Of a stretch of 45,875 nt of DNA, positions 8,323 through 15,368 are shown in pieces. The position numbers and the translations under genes were made by a program. Under the pieces are notes generated by a model that was not told the origin of the DNA, did not search any database, and saw only the letters and a list, made by a program, of their open reading frames with translations. Source of the stretch: Acidobacteriota bacterium (GTDB taxonomy: Bacteria; Acidobacteriota; Terriglobia; Acidiferrales; UBA7541); the NCBI GenBank assembly GCA_003224235.1, contig QHYU01000154.1, forward strand, positions 1-45,875, in the 5' to 3' direction. Position 1 is the stretch's first letter; every line of letters starts with the position of its first letter.

Positions 8323-9072
8323 ATGGCCACTCACAAGACCGATACGGAGCACTTTACTTTGCAGCGGAGCGGCGATTTTGTCGAGCCGGTGATGGTGCGC
8401 ATCCCCGAGGGCTGGTTTGAGATGGGCTGCGCGACCGGGCGCGACGACGAACGGCCCGTGCACCGCGTCTGGGTGGATGCATTCGAGCTGGCCGCCTGCC
8501 AGGTGACCAACGCTGAATACGCAAGATTCCTCGCCGCGACCAAACATCCGCCGCCTCTGCACTGGGATGACCTCAGTTTCAATCATCCTGAGCAGCCGGT
8601 GGTCGCGCCGTCCTGGTTCGACGCCGTGACCTACTGCGAATGGTTGAGCAAGAAGACCGGCCGGCGCTATCGGTTGCCCGCCGAGGCGGAATGGGAGCGA
8701 GCCGCGCGCGGGGGAGAGGAAGGCAAACTCTACCCCTGGGGTGATGCACCACCCGAAACGCTGCCGGACTACGCCGCGCGCTGGAAAACCGGTCCGGAGC
8801 CTGTTGGGCGTTATGCTCCCAACGCTTGCGGGCTCTATAACATTGGCGACAACGTCCACGAGTGGTGCGCCGATTGGTACGACCCGAGCTATTATGCTCG
8901 CTCGCCTGAGCGCAATCCCCAGGGCCCGGCTGACGGCCGTCGCCGGGCCTCCCGCGGAGGCTCCTGGCGGCATCACATCAAGGTGAGCCGCGTGGCGGCG
9001 CGCTCGAGCATCTCGCCGGAGTTCAAGTACGCTGACTACGGCTTCCGGATTGCCCGCGAATTTAGGGGCTGA
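8323..9072 (+). CDS. SUMF1/FGE-like domain protein lacking catalytic cysteines
   Basis: The 249-residue protein has the formylglycine-generating-enzyme fold signature along its whole length: GWFEMGC near residue 30, QVTNAEYARFLAAT, PVVAPSWFDAVTYCEWLSK, YRLPAEAEWERAARGG, YPWGD, NVHEWCADWY, SRGGSW and GFRIAR at the end. In true FGE the segment after GGSW carries two cysteines that oxidise the sulfatase cysteine; here that segment reads RHHIKVSRVAARS, with no cysteine. It is therefore probably not a sulfatase activator but one of the many SUMF1-fold proteins of other function. No signal peptide. It follows the PIG-L gene by 13 bp and may be in the same operon. Confidence 0.85.
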   Translation: MATHKTDTEHFTLQRSGDFVEPVMVRIPEGWFEMGCATGRDDERPVHRVWVDAFELAACQVTNAEYARFLAATKHPPPLHWDDLSFNHPEQPVVAPSWFDAVTYCEWLSKKTGRRYRLPAEAEWERAARGGEEGKLYPWGDAPPETLPDYAARWKTGPEPVGRYAPNACGLYNIGDNVHEWCADWYDPSYYARSPERNPQGPADGRRRASRGGSWRHHIKVSRVAARSSISPEFKYADYGFRIAREFRG

Positions 9073-9096
9073 AATGCCGGCGCGCCTTGGCGAGAA

Positions 9097-9123
9097 AATC
9101 ACCGGCGAGACACTGGCGTTGCC
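9097..9123. repeat. Degenerate copy of a GC-rich dispersed repeat
   Basis: The stretch ATCACCGGCGAGACACTGGC and following bases align with ATCGCCGGCGAGACGCCGGC at 11056 and following, with about seven differences in 27 positions. Elements of the form GCCGGCGAGACGCCGGCGCTACC are a frequent intergenic repeat in related genomes. It occupies part of the 229-bp gap before the next gene; nothing else is evident in that gap. Confidence 0.4.
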
Positions 9124-9301
9124 AGCAGTGGCGAGGCCTTCCGAGTCCCGATCCGAATCCCCGAGTTCACGAACGGGGAGGGCGGCTGCATACAACCCAT
9201 GCGGCTCGCTCAACGGTTCGTGAGAATTTCCGTGCTATGCTCCAAACGAGGACCAAGTTCTACGTGGCCCCGGCGGGTCGGGGTGAGCGAAGGGGGAAGC
9301 A

Positions 9302-9928
9302 ATGAAGCGTAGTTGGGCTTGGCTGACCGCGAGCGGCTGGTTTGCGCTCGGCCGTGTATTGCTTATGGTGCTAGTGGTGCTGACGGTGACTTTGCCGCTA
9401 GCTGGGCAAAAGGAGAAAAAGAGGAAAGACCGTGAGCAGAAGCAAGGCGACGCCAGCGATACGACTGTGCGGCTGCCGGACCCGCAAGCGATCGAGGTCG
9501 CGATTTCAGAGATGTTGGGTGCCTGGCAGATCGGCGACGTGGAGATGCTGCACAAGTATTACGCCGACGATGTCACGGTGGTTAGCGGCGCCTGGGAGCC
9601 TCCTCTGGTCGGCTGGGCGAATTACCTCCGCGCTTATCAGAGCCAGCGCGAACGCATGTCCGCCGGGCGGTTGGATCGCAACAATACGTATGTCAACGTG
9701 AAAGGGAACTACGCCTGGGCTACCTATCAGTGGGACTTTTCTGCGACGGTGGACGGCTCACCCACCAGCGCGCGCGGCCACACCACCCTGGTCCTGGAAA
9801 AGCGAGGGGACCGCTGGCTGATCGTCCACAACCACACTTCACTTGTGCCGGAAATGAAGCCGCCGCAACCAACTGCCCAGCCCGGTGCGCCGAAGCCTAA
9901 CCCGCCGCAGGGAGGCCGTGGCACATAG
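9302..9928 (+). CDS. Secreted SnoaL-like/DUF4440 (NTF2-fold) protein
   Basis: The 208-residue product begins with a basic, hydrophobic signal sequence (LLMVLVVLTVTLPLAGQ) and a charged linker (KEKKRKDREQK). From about residue 60 it matches the SnoaL-like/DUF4440 pattern: AISEMLGAWQIGDVEMLHKYYADDVTVVSG, then GWANYLRAY, WATYQWDF and finally TLVLEKRGDRWLIVHNHTS. The family forms a cone-shaped pocket and occurs both as enzymes and binding proteins; no catalytic set can be named here. The tail is Pro-rich. A strong ribosome site (AAGGGGGAA) precedes the ATG. It is probably an independent gene. Confidence 0.8.
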   Translation: MKRSWAWLTASGWFALGRVLLMVLVVLTVTLPLAGQKEKKRKDREQKQGDASDTTVRLPDPQAIEVAISEMLGAWQIGDVEMLHKYYADDVTVVSGAWEPPLVGWANYLRAYQSQRERMSAGRLDRNNTYVNVKGNYAWATYQWDFSATVDGSPTSARGHTTLVLEKRGDRWLIVHNHTSLVPEMKPPQPTAQPGAPKPNPPQGGRGT

Positions 9929-9932
9929 GGCG

Positions 9933-9945
9933 GGCCCCAGGGGCC
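9933..9945. other. Short GC hairpin after the SnoaL-like gene
   Basis: GGCCCC-A-GGGGCC lies just after the stop codon. It is a possible hairpin, but its loop would be only one base and there is no T-tract, so a terminator role is uncertain. Confidence 0.25.
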
Positions 9946-10020
9946 ACCCCTGCCAAAGCGCGTTCCGTGCGCCTGCGGCAACTACAGCGCACTTGCCTCT
10001 ACAGCCGATTGCTCGACTGG

Positions 10021-10308
10021 CTAGAAGCTCTTCAGGCCTTCCCAGATCCACATCCCGGCGATCACCAGAAGGAGCACCCCTGAGAGCACGCCCAGGGCGG
10101 CAATGGGTTTCGATAGCCGGATCAACCGGGCCACGATCTGCCGCTGCTCTTTAGCCATGTGCTCCTCGGCCGCGTCGAGGAAGAGTTGGTCTTCCTCTTT
10201 GCTGGACAGGATGCTGCGGTAGATCAGCAAGATGATCAGCACACCGGTGATAATGCCCCAGGCAACTGCCAGGTAGAGAAGCGGACCCCAGTGCGTGACG
10301 TTTTCCAT
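10021..10308 (-). CDS. Small two-helix membrane protein of unknown function
   Basis: The 95-residue product starts [12 protein letters not shown] at 10308, where a clear ribosome site GAGGAAACC precedes the ATG; the frame is open a little further but without such a site. Two transmembrane segments are evident: [21 protein letters not shown] near the N-terminus and [22 protein letters not shown] near the C-terminus, joined by a charged, helical cytoplasmic-looking loop ([26 protein letters not shown] cut here as one region). The layout resembles small cytochrome-complex or MotA-like helper proteins, but no family is recognised. Confidence 0.7.
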   Translation of the reverse strand: MENVTHWGPLLYLAVAWGIITGVLIILLIYRSILSSKEEDQLFLDAAEEHMAKEQRQIVARLIRLSKPIAALGVLSGVLLLVIAGMWIWEGLKSF

Positions 10309-10388
10309 GGTTTCCTCCCTGCCAGACAGAAACTCCCCTTGCACGAGGCGAGTTCCGGGACCCTGAACTGGCCCCGTTCTTGCCAGGG

Positions 10389-10397
10389 ATTATAGCA
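10389..10397 (-). promoter_or_regulatory. Extended -10 promoter for the small membrane protein
   Basis: Read on the minus strand the sequence is TGCTATAAT, a perfect -10 hexamer with the TGn extension, about 80 bp before the ATG at 10308. The -35 region is weak, which is usual for extended -10 promoters. Confidence 0.5.
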
Positions 10398-10419
10398 CTA
10401 GAAGTAAAGGATGGAAGGC

Positions 10420-10755
10420 TTAGGTCTTGGTGGGGAAACGAATGCCCCAGAAGTCTTCCCTGGGGTTGTCCGCTTCGATCCCAATCTCCCAGCGGCCGTC
10501 AGGCTGCTTCTCTCCGAGCCAGACGACGCGGAAGGATTCGGCTTCGTGCGAGAAACCATTGGTGACGGTCAGCGGGCTGCTCATTTGGAGCAGCGTGGAC
10601 GTGCAGAGCAGCGCGCCGTAGCGGCTGACCACGAAGGCTTCGGCGGTTTCCTCCACCCTGCCCCCGTCCTGCGTGATGCCGCGGACCCGCACGGGAACGC
10701 GGATCAGCACGCGCCCGCCGCGGCGTGTATCGCGCCTCTGTGCTTCGGTAGCCAT
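10420..10755 (-). CDS. PilZ-like domain protein
   Basis: The 111-residue product starts MATEAQRRDTRRGGRVLIRVPVRVRG; the RRGGRV-x-IRVPV arrangement resembles the first motif of acidobacterial PilZ-like domains, which bind cyclic di-GMP or derive from binders. After that come the beta strands ALLCTSTLLQMSSPLTV and ESFRVVWLGEKQPDGRWEIGIEADNP, and the end WGIRFP. The second PilZ motif (D/NxSxxG) appears degenerate, as VSRYGALL. The ATG at 10755 is preferred over a GTG three codons upstream. No membrane segment. Ligand binding is uncertain. Confidence 0.6.
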   Translation of the reverse strand: MATEAQRRDTRRGGRVLIRVPVRVRGITQDGGRVEETAEAFVVSRYGALLCTSTLLQMSSPLTVTNGFSHEAESFRVVWLGEKQPDGRWEIGIEADNPREDFWGIRFPTKT

Positions 10756-10878
10756 TCTGCCCACGCAGCAAAAAGGAGTCGGGAAGCTGGCACAACTGTA
10801 GAGCGACTCAGTAAAAGTGTCAACCCGTAGGCGCGCGCGAATTTCTTGCTTTGCTAAGCCCCGATTCCGATTTTGAGA

Positions 10879-10948
10879 GGCACTGTTTTGTCCTAATCAG
10901 TTAGATTTGCATGGTTTGGCGAAAACTGAGGAGGAACAAAACAGTGCC
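10879..10948. mobile_element. Putative insertion-sequence left end with inverted repeat
   Basis: GGCACTGTTTTGT at 10879-10891 and its reverse complement ACAAAACAGTGCC at 10936-10948 form a perfect 13-bp inverted repeat, 44 bp apart. The right half overlaps the ribosome site and GTG start of a truncated transposase-like frame, as expected for a regulatory stem at the end of an insertion sequence. Confidence 0.4.
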
Positions 10949-11055
10949 GCGAGAAATTACCTCGATCTTTGGAAAAAAGAAAGTGGTTTTGCGAGAGACG
11001 CTCCGTCCGGTGACTCCCTTTGGAGGGCTGAGCGTTTTTGTGAAGTTTCTGGAGA
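10944..11055 (+). pseudogene. Truncated transposase-like N-terminus
   Basis: A strong ribosome site (GAGGAGGAAC) precedes a GTG at 10944. The frame reads PREITSIFGKKKVVLRETL, then RPVTPFGGLSVFVKFLE, which resembles the N-terminus of DDE transposases, where a PVTPxGGL segment precedes the DNA-binding part. It runs into a GC-rich repeat at about 11056 and loses all similarity after that, so only about 37 codons of the gene survive. No catalytic DDE residues remain and no right-hand IS end was seen. Confidence 0.45.
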
Positions 11056-11082
11056 CCAAATCGCCGGCGAGACGCCGGCGCT
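11056..11082. repeat. GC-rich dispersed repeat (second copy)
   Basis: ATCGCCGGCGAGACGCCGGC followed by GCTACCC; internally it contains the inverted repeat GCCGGC-GAGAC-GCCGGC. A degenerate copy lies at 9097-9123. It sits exactly where similarity of the transposase fragment ends. Confidence 0.5.
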
Positions 11083-11148
11083 ACCCCAATACGCCACCTG
11101 TCGGGACATTTGGGAATGTCGTTCTTGCCTCGACGCGCTCTGGCTGCG

Positions 11149-11177
11149 TTGACAATCCGGCGACCCGCAGGCAGAAT
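11149..11177 (+). promoter_or_regulatory. Promoter of the tRNA-Leu gene
   Basis: A perfect TTGACA at 11149-11154 is followed after 17 bp by CAGAAT at 11172-11177, 28 bp before the tRNA. Confidence 0.6.
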
Positions 11178-11205
11178 TTAATAGCCTCGTTTTGCCGCTC
11201 GCAGT

Positions 11206-11292
11206 GCCCAAGTGGCGGAATTGGCAGACGCGCTAGATTCAGGGTCTAGTGCCCGCAAGGGCGTGGAGGTTCGAGTCCTCTCTTGGGCACCA
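11206..11292 (+). tRNA. tRNA-Leu (anticodon CAG), CCA encoded
   Basis: The acceptor stem GCCCAAG pairs with CTTGGGC, followed by discriminator A and an encoded CCA. The anticodon stem CTAGA/TCTAG encloses the loop TTCAGGG, giving anticodon CAG (11240-11242), which reads CUG. A long variable arm (TGCCCGCAAGGGCGT) marks a class II tRNA, and the T arm GAGGTTCGAGTCCTC is canonical. Length is 87 nt. The next 283 bp to 11575 hold no gene that I can support. Confidence 0.97.
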
Positions 11293-11575
11293 CTGCTCTC
11301 CTGGTAGCCGCTTTGAGCTAATCTTCGTGGAACTGAAGGCCAAGGCAGCAGCAAGCAAGCCAGCGACGAAGAACCTCGGTAATTCTGCCGTCCACGCGGC
11401 GCCGCAGCGAAGGCGATAAATTTGTCTTCGTCGTGAGTCGTACGGGCGAATTCTCAATCTTCAAATCGCAAGTCGGAAGGACTCAGCGCAAGTAAATTGT
11501 CGGCGTTGCCGTAACTGCAAAAGATTCCGGCGCATCAACGGAAGGCAAGACACCTATCGTCGGGTGGCTAAGAGC

Positions 11576-12940
11576 CTAGCGCTTTGCCTTGCTTTTCGAA
11601 TGCTTCTTCTTCGGCGGAGAACGCCTCTTCTTGCCTGGGCTGCCTCCACGCGACTTCTTGCGCGGTTTGGGTTTCGGCTTCGGTTTCGGTCGTGGCTTCG
11701 GCTTTGGTCCGGGTTTTGGCTTAGGCCCAGGTTTGGGTTTGGGCCCTGGCGCCGGCCCTGGTCCAGGTTGCGGGGTGGGACCGGGCTGCGGCGCACTCTT
11801 CGGCGGCGGCGCAGGTTGTTGTTTGAAATCGAAGCAGTCGGACATGTCGTCCGACTTGGCGTCACGGGCGTTGAGCGACGGCAGACCGAAGGTGGTCTCG
11901 CAGAATTTTACTAGGCTCACGTGCGAATGGAAGGCCTTGGAAATGTAGCCCCTCTTGGCATAGGGACTAAGCACCAGGCAACCGACACGTGGTCCGTACC
12001 TGAACTGGGTATTTTGGTAAGAAACTGGCCAGCCGTTGGCCGGCCACTGCTCGACATTCTTTGGCTCGACGTGATCATACCAGCCACCCCAGTCGTCCCA
12101 GGTGATGAAGATCACGGTCTTCGGCCACAAGCCGCCCTTGACGACTGCATTCACCTGATCCACTGTCCATTGCATGCCCGGGCCGACCACGGGACCAGCT
12201 CCGCCGCCATGGGGTGGATGCTCGCTGAGACTTTCCGAGTAGAGCCATGAAACGGCGGGCAGGTCGCCCTTCGCAGCGTCAACGCTGAATTGCTGCGACC
12301 CATGGTTTTTGCCCCGCCCTATCAGCCCCGAAATGTTCTTAAAAACGAAGTCGCCTCCGTAGGAACGCCAGTTGAAGCCTGCTTTTTCCAGACTGGCGGG
12401 CAGTGACGTCAGGTTAAAGGGAGGCCTCAACTGAGGCGGATCGCCCTTGTGAGGATTATCCATGAGTGGCGAGTCCGCGGCGACCAGCATCAGATGGTTG
12501 GGTATCGACTGGCTGGCGACCTCGGTGAAATAGTTATCGCAGAGAGTAAACTGCCGCGCGTAGGCAAAGTAGGCGGGAATATCCGCCTCGGTGTACTGCT
12601 GGTGGACGGCGCCGGCGGCACGGTCTAACCACGCCTTGTGGTTGTGGGGTGGGTCGAAGGGCGGCGGGTCGGCCGCACGGGCCAGCTTAGAGTCTCCATT
12701 CGCGCCTGGGAAAGTTCCGAAGTAATTGTCGAAAGTGTGGTTCTCCTTCACGATGATGACCACATGGCTGATCAAACCTTGGGCTGGCACGGATTTGCCT
12801 CCTTCAGGCGGCGACCAGGCCGCAGCGGATGGGACGGCGCAGCTTGCCTTTCCGAGGGGAGCAAAATTATGTGTGGTAGAGTTATTTGTCAAGCGAGCGG
12901 ATTCGTCCACATGATCGAAAAACAAAGGCGGGGGCTGCAT
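11576..12940 (-). CDS. Phosphoesterase family protein (phospholipase C/acid phosphatase-like) with Lys/Pro-rich tail
   Basis: The 454-residue protein has the alkaline-phosphatase-superfamily pattern of the phosphoesterase (PF04185-type) family: VVIIVKENHTFDNYFGTFPG near residue 60 (metal-binding E-N and the nucleophile T), then QFTLCDNYF, SQSIPNHL, VIFITWDDWGGWYDHV and GPRVGCLVLSPYAKRG. The last 80 residues are a very basic low-complexity tail of repeated PKPKPGP and GPKPKPGPKPKP-type units ending in KKRR-rich sequence. The family hydrolyses phosphate mono- or diesters such as phosphatidylcholine. No obvious signal peptide follows the chosen ATG, so the start may lie elsewhere or the leader is atypical. 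The tail may bind nucleic acid, membrane or polysaccharide. Confidence 0.82.
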   Translation of the reverse strand: MQPPPLFFDHVDESARLTNNSTTHNFAPLGKASCAVPSAAAWSPPEGGKSVPAQGLISHVVIIVKENHTFDNYFGTFPGANGDSKLARAADPPPFDPPHNHKAWLDRAAGAVHQQYTEADIPAYFAYARQFTLCDNYFTEVASQSIPNHLMLVAADSPLMDNPHKGDPPQLRPPFNLTSLPASLEKAGFNWRSYGGDFVFKNISGLIGRGKNHGSQQFSVDAAKGDLPAVSWLYSESLSEHPPHGGGAGPVVGPGMQWTVDQVNAVVKGGLWPKTVIFITWDDWGGWYDHVEPKNVEQWPANGWPVSYQNTQFRYGPRVGCLVLSPYAKRGYISKAFHSHVSLVKFCETTFGLPSLNARDAKSDDMSDCFDFKQQPAPPPKSAPQPGPTPQPGPGPAPGPKPKPGPKPKPGPKPKPRPKPKPKPKPRKKSRGGSPGKKRRSPPKKKHSKSKAKR

Positions 12941-12978
12941 TTCGAGAACGAGAGTAGGGAAGACTCGGGGCCTTAGTA

Positions 12979-13015
12979 CTACAGATGTAGCTGCTATTAG
13001 AAATGTAGCGCTACA
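12979..13015. promoter_or_regulatory. Candidate operator pair, CopY/BlaI-like box plus second palindrome
   Basis: CTACAGATGTAG at 12979-12990 contains TACANNTGTA, the core of CopY/BlaI/MecI-type operators. A second 12-bp perfect palindrome TGTAGCGCTACA lies at 13004-13015, 25 bp away centre to centre. Both are in the gap between the divergent phosphoesterase and decarboxylase genes. No repressor gene of that family is in the window. Confidence 0.4.
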
Positions 13016-13219
13016 GACGCTAAGTAAAGGGGCGGTCTAACCTCGGCCAGATGCAATACAAGCTCCGTGGCCAGAGCGGCCTTAGAGTTTCTGCCCTTTG
13101 CCGGCACGCCGACCTGTGCTATGCCTGAGTTCATCCGCGACGCCAGCGCGGCTCTCGATGAAAGACTTCTTGAGTTCAGCCAAGAGCGGCTGGTCGGTGA
13201 TCTGAAGAAGGTGAAACAC

Positions 13220-14698
13220 ATGTCTGAAAAGAGGGACTTTCATATGACCCCGGATGAGTTCCGGCGCTACGGAAGGGCCGTGGTCGATTGGATCGCCGAC
13301 TATTACGCGCGCATCGAATCTTTTTCCGTTTTGTCACAGGTCAAGCCGGGGCAGGTCCGCGAGTCGCTCCCAGGAAGTGCTCCGACGAAGGGCGAGCCGT
13401 TCGAAGCCATCCTGAAAGACGTTGAGAAGCTGATTCTTCCCGGTGTCACCCATTGGCAATCGCCCAATTTCTTCGCTTATTTCCCGTCGAATACTTCGTT
13501 CCCGTCCATTCTGGGAGAGCTGCTCTCGGCCGGCCTGGGGGTTCAAGGAATGCTTTGGGCCACAAGCCCGGCTTGCACGGAACTCGAAACTCATATGCTC
13601 GACTGGCTCGTAGAAATCCTCGGGTTGCCGGGAAAATTCTTGTCGAGCGGGGCTGGCGGAGGCGTCATCCAGGACACCGCATCGAGCTCTTCCCTATGTG
13701 CTTTGCTTGCGGGCCGCGAGCGCGCCACCAGCTATGGCAGCAACGACCGGGGGTGCGACGGCCGCCTGGTTGCTTACACATCCTCGCAAGCGCATTCTTC
13801 GATTGAGAAGGCAGTCAAAATCGCCGGGCTGGGCCGGCAGAACTTGCGGCTCATTGAAGTGGACGAACGTTTCGCGATGCGTCCTGATGCACTCGCCGCG
13901 CAACTCAGGCAAGACCGCGATGCTGGACGCATTCCCTGCTTTGTGTGCGCCACCGTGGGGACTACGTCGTCAAATGCCATAGATCCTGTGCGGGAAATTG
14001 GGCGGATCTGTCGCGAACACGGCGTTTGGCTCCATGTCGACGCGGCGATGTCCGGCGTCGCCGCCCTGTGCCCCGAGTTTCGGCACATCCATGACGGGGT
14101 GGAATTTGCCGACAGTTATTGTTTCAACCCGCATAAATGGATGTTCACCAATTTCGATTGCGACTGCTTCTACGTGACGGATCGGAAGGCTTTGATTGAA
14201 ACGTTGAGTGTTCTCCCCGAATACCTGCGCAACAAGGCCACCGAATCGGGCTCCGTTATTGACTATCGAGACTGGCACATCCCGTTGGGGCGCCGCTTCC
14301 GTTCTCTGAAGCTTTGGTTTGTCATTCGCCACTATGGGGTTGAGGGTTTGCGCCACCACGTAAGGCGCCATGTCGAGTTGGCGCAGCAATTCGCGTCCTG
14401 GGTTCGAGACGACGATCAGTTCGAGCTGGCCGCGCCCGCTCCTCTGAACCTGATCTGTTTCCGCCACCGCGGAGGTGACACGGTGAACCAGGCGTTGCTG
14501 GATCGCTTGAACCAGAGCGGCGATCTGTATCTGACGCACACGCGATTGGACAACCGCTTTACGCTGCGACTGAGCGTGGGTCAGACAAACACCGAGTTGC
14601 CCCACGTCGAGCGCGCGTGGAATCGCATTCGCGAGGAGGCAGTCGTGGCTCTGGCGCGTAGCCGTGCTCAATCCGCTCGGGGAGTGGATACGGTATAG
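13220..14698 (+). CDS. PLP-dependent group II (aromatic-L-amino-acid type) decarboxylase
   Basis: From the ATG at 13220, preceded by an AGAAGG-like ribosome site, the product has 492 residues, the normal length of the family. The start is typical (MTPDEFRRYGRAVVDWIADYY). Recognised motifs are the THWQSPNFFAYFP region, GGGVIQDTASSSSL, HVDAAMSGVAAL (the Asp contacts the PLP ring nitrogen), FNPHKWMFTNFDCD with the PLP Schiff-base lysine, and a C-terminal LRLSVGQTNTELPHV. It would decarboxylate an aromatic or related amino acid in the cytoplasm; substrate cannot be decided. The frame is open about 50 codons upstream but that part has no family similarity. Confidence 0.92.
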   Translation: MSEKRDFHMTPDEFRRYGRAVVDWIADYYARIESFSVLSQVKPGQVRESLPGSAPTKGEPFEAILKDVEKLILPGVTHWQSPNFFAYFPSNTSFPSILGELLSAGLGVQGMLWATSPACTELETHMLDWLVEILGLPGKFLSSGAGGGVIQDTASSSSLCALLAGRERATSYGSNDRGCDGRLVAYTSSQAHSSIEKAVKIAGLGRQNLRLIEVDERFAMRPDALAAQLRQDRDAGRIPCFVCATVGTTSSNAIDPVREIGRICREHGVWLHVDAAMSGVAALCPEFRHIHDGVEFADSYCFNPHKWMFTNFDCDCFYVTDRKALIETLSVLPEYLRNKATESGSVIDYRDWHIPLGRRFRSLKLWFVIRHYGVEGLRHHVRRHVELAQQFASWVRDDDQFELAAPAPLNLICFRHRGGDTVNQALLDRLNQSGDLYLTHTRLDNRFTLRLSVGQTNTELPHVERAWNRIREEAVVALARSRAQSARGVDTV

Positions 14699-14815
14699 GC
14701 GCGTTTGGTGCGGACGCACCGCATGTGTGCCTAGATCATTCTTCTTGGCCACGCTGCGAATGCCAAGGTCCTTCTGAAGCAAGCGGAGGAAGGTGATTAA
14801 AGGGCGCGAATTCCT

Positions 14816-14828
14816 GCGATAATATCGC
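14816..14828. other. Palindrome just before the DoxX gene start
   Basis: GCGATAATATCGC is a perfect palindrome ending two bases before the ATG. It contains GATAAT, which could serve as a -10 element, so the site could be an operator, a promoter element or a start-masking hairpin. Confidence 0.3.
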
Positions 14829-14830
14829 GC

Positions 14831-15232
14831 ATGAGACACAAGCAGGTTGCCTATGTTCTGCTGCGCATCACGATCGGGGTGGTGTTCCTGTTCTACGGTA
14901 TTGGCAAGTTCACTATGGGACGCGCCGTGTTGGTCGACGGGCTCGTGCAGCAATTCGCGAAAACACCGTTGCCCCCTGGGCTGGTGCGTGCGTTTGGCAA
15001 CGTTATTCCGTTCGCCGAAGTGATACTCGGCTTTTGCGTTCTTTTCGGCGTGTTCACTACGATGGCGCTGGCGCTAATGGGGATCCTGCTCATCGCGCTC
15101 ACCTTCGGCATGGTACTCGTTCCGAACCCGTCTATCGTCGCCAATAACCTGATCTATTGCGTGATTGTGTTCCTGCTTCTTTATCTTGCCGAGTACAACA
15201 CCTTCTCCCTGGAGCGGCTGTGGAAGAAGTAG
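14831..15232 (+). CDS. DoxX family membrane protein
   Basis: The 133-residue product has four hydrophobic segments typical of the DoxX/SURF4-like family: VAYVLLRITIGVVFLFYGIGKF, FGNVIPFAEVILGFCVLFG, TMALALMGILLIALTFGMVL and NLIYCVIVFLLLYLAE. The first-helix pattern LR-x-x-x-G-x-x-F-x-x-x-G-x-x-K is characteristic. Some members act with thiosulfate:quinone oxidoreductase or oxidoreductases, but most have no proven role. Probably monocistronic. The 136 bp that follow contain only a 39-codon frame (15281-15397) that runs into the next gene and is not supported. Confidence 0.85.
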   Translation: MRHKQVAYVLLRITIGVVFLFYGIGKFTMGRAVLVDGLVQQFAKTPLPPGLVRAFGNVIPFAEVILGFCVLFGVFTTMALALMGILLIALTFGMVLVPNPSIVANNLIYCVIVFLLLYLAEYNTFSLERLWKK

Positions 15233-15368
15233 AGGGAGCTGGCACAGCCAGTGACGACGCAAAGACCGGATCCTCCGGCTATGATTACTTTGGATCAAGA
15301 ACGGAAAGAAGCTTATGACCAGGCCCTGCGCTTAGTCGAAGCGGTTCCACACAAGAGGGCATTTAGAC

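Noticed and set aside
11206-11292. tRNA-Leu as an integration site
   Set aside because: No second copy of the tRNA 3' end and no integrase were found in the window; the transposase remnant lies upstream, not at the 3' end.
11239-11457. Minus-strand frame ending in a peptide like CPREDSNLHALAGTRP
   Set aside because: This is the well-known spurious translation of a tRNA-Leu gene on its opposite strand.
12790-12805. Sigma-54-like TGGCAC...TTGC sequence
   Set aside because: The spacing is one base short and the site lies inside the phosphoesterase coding region.
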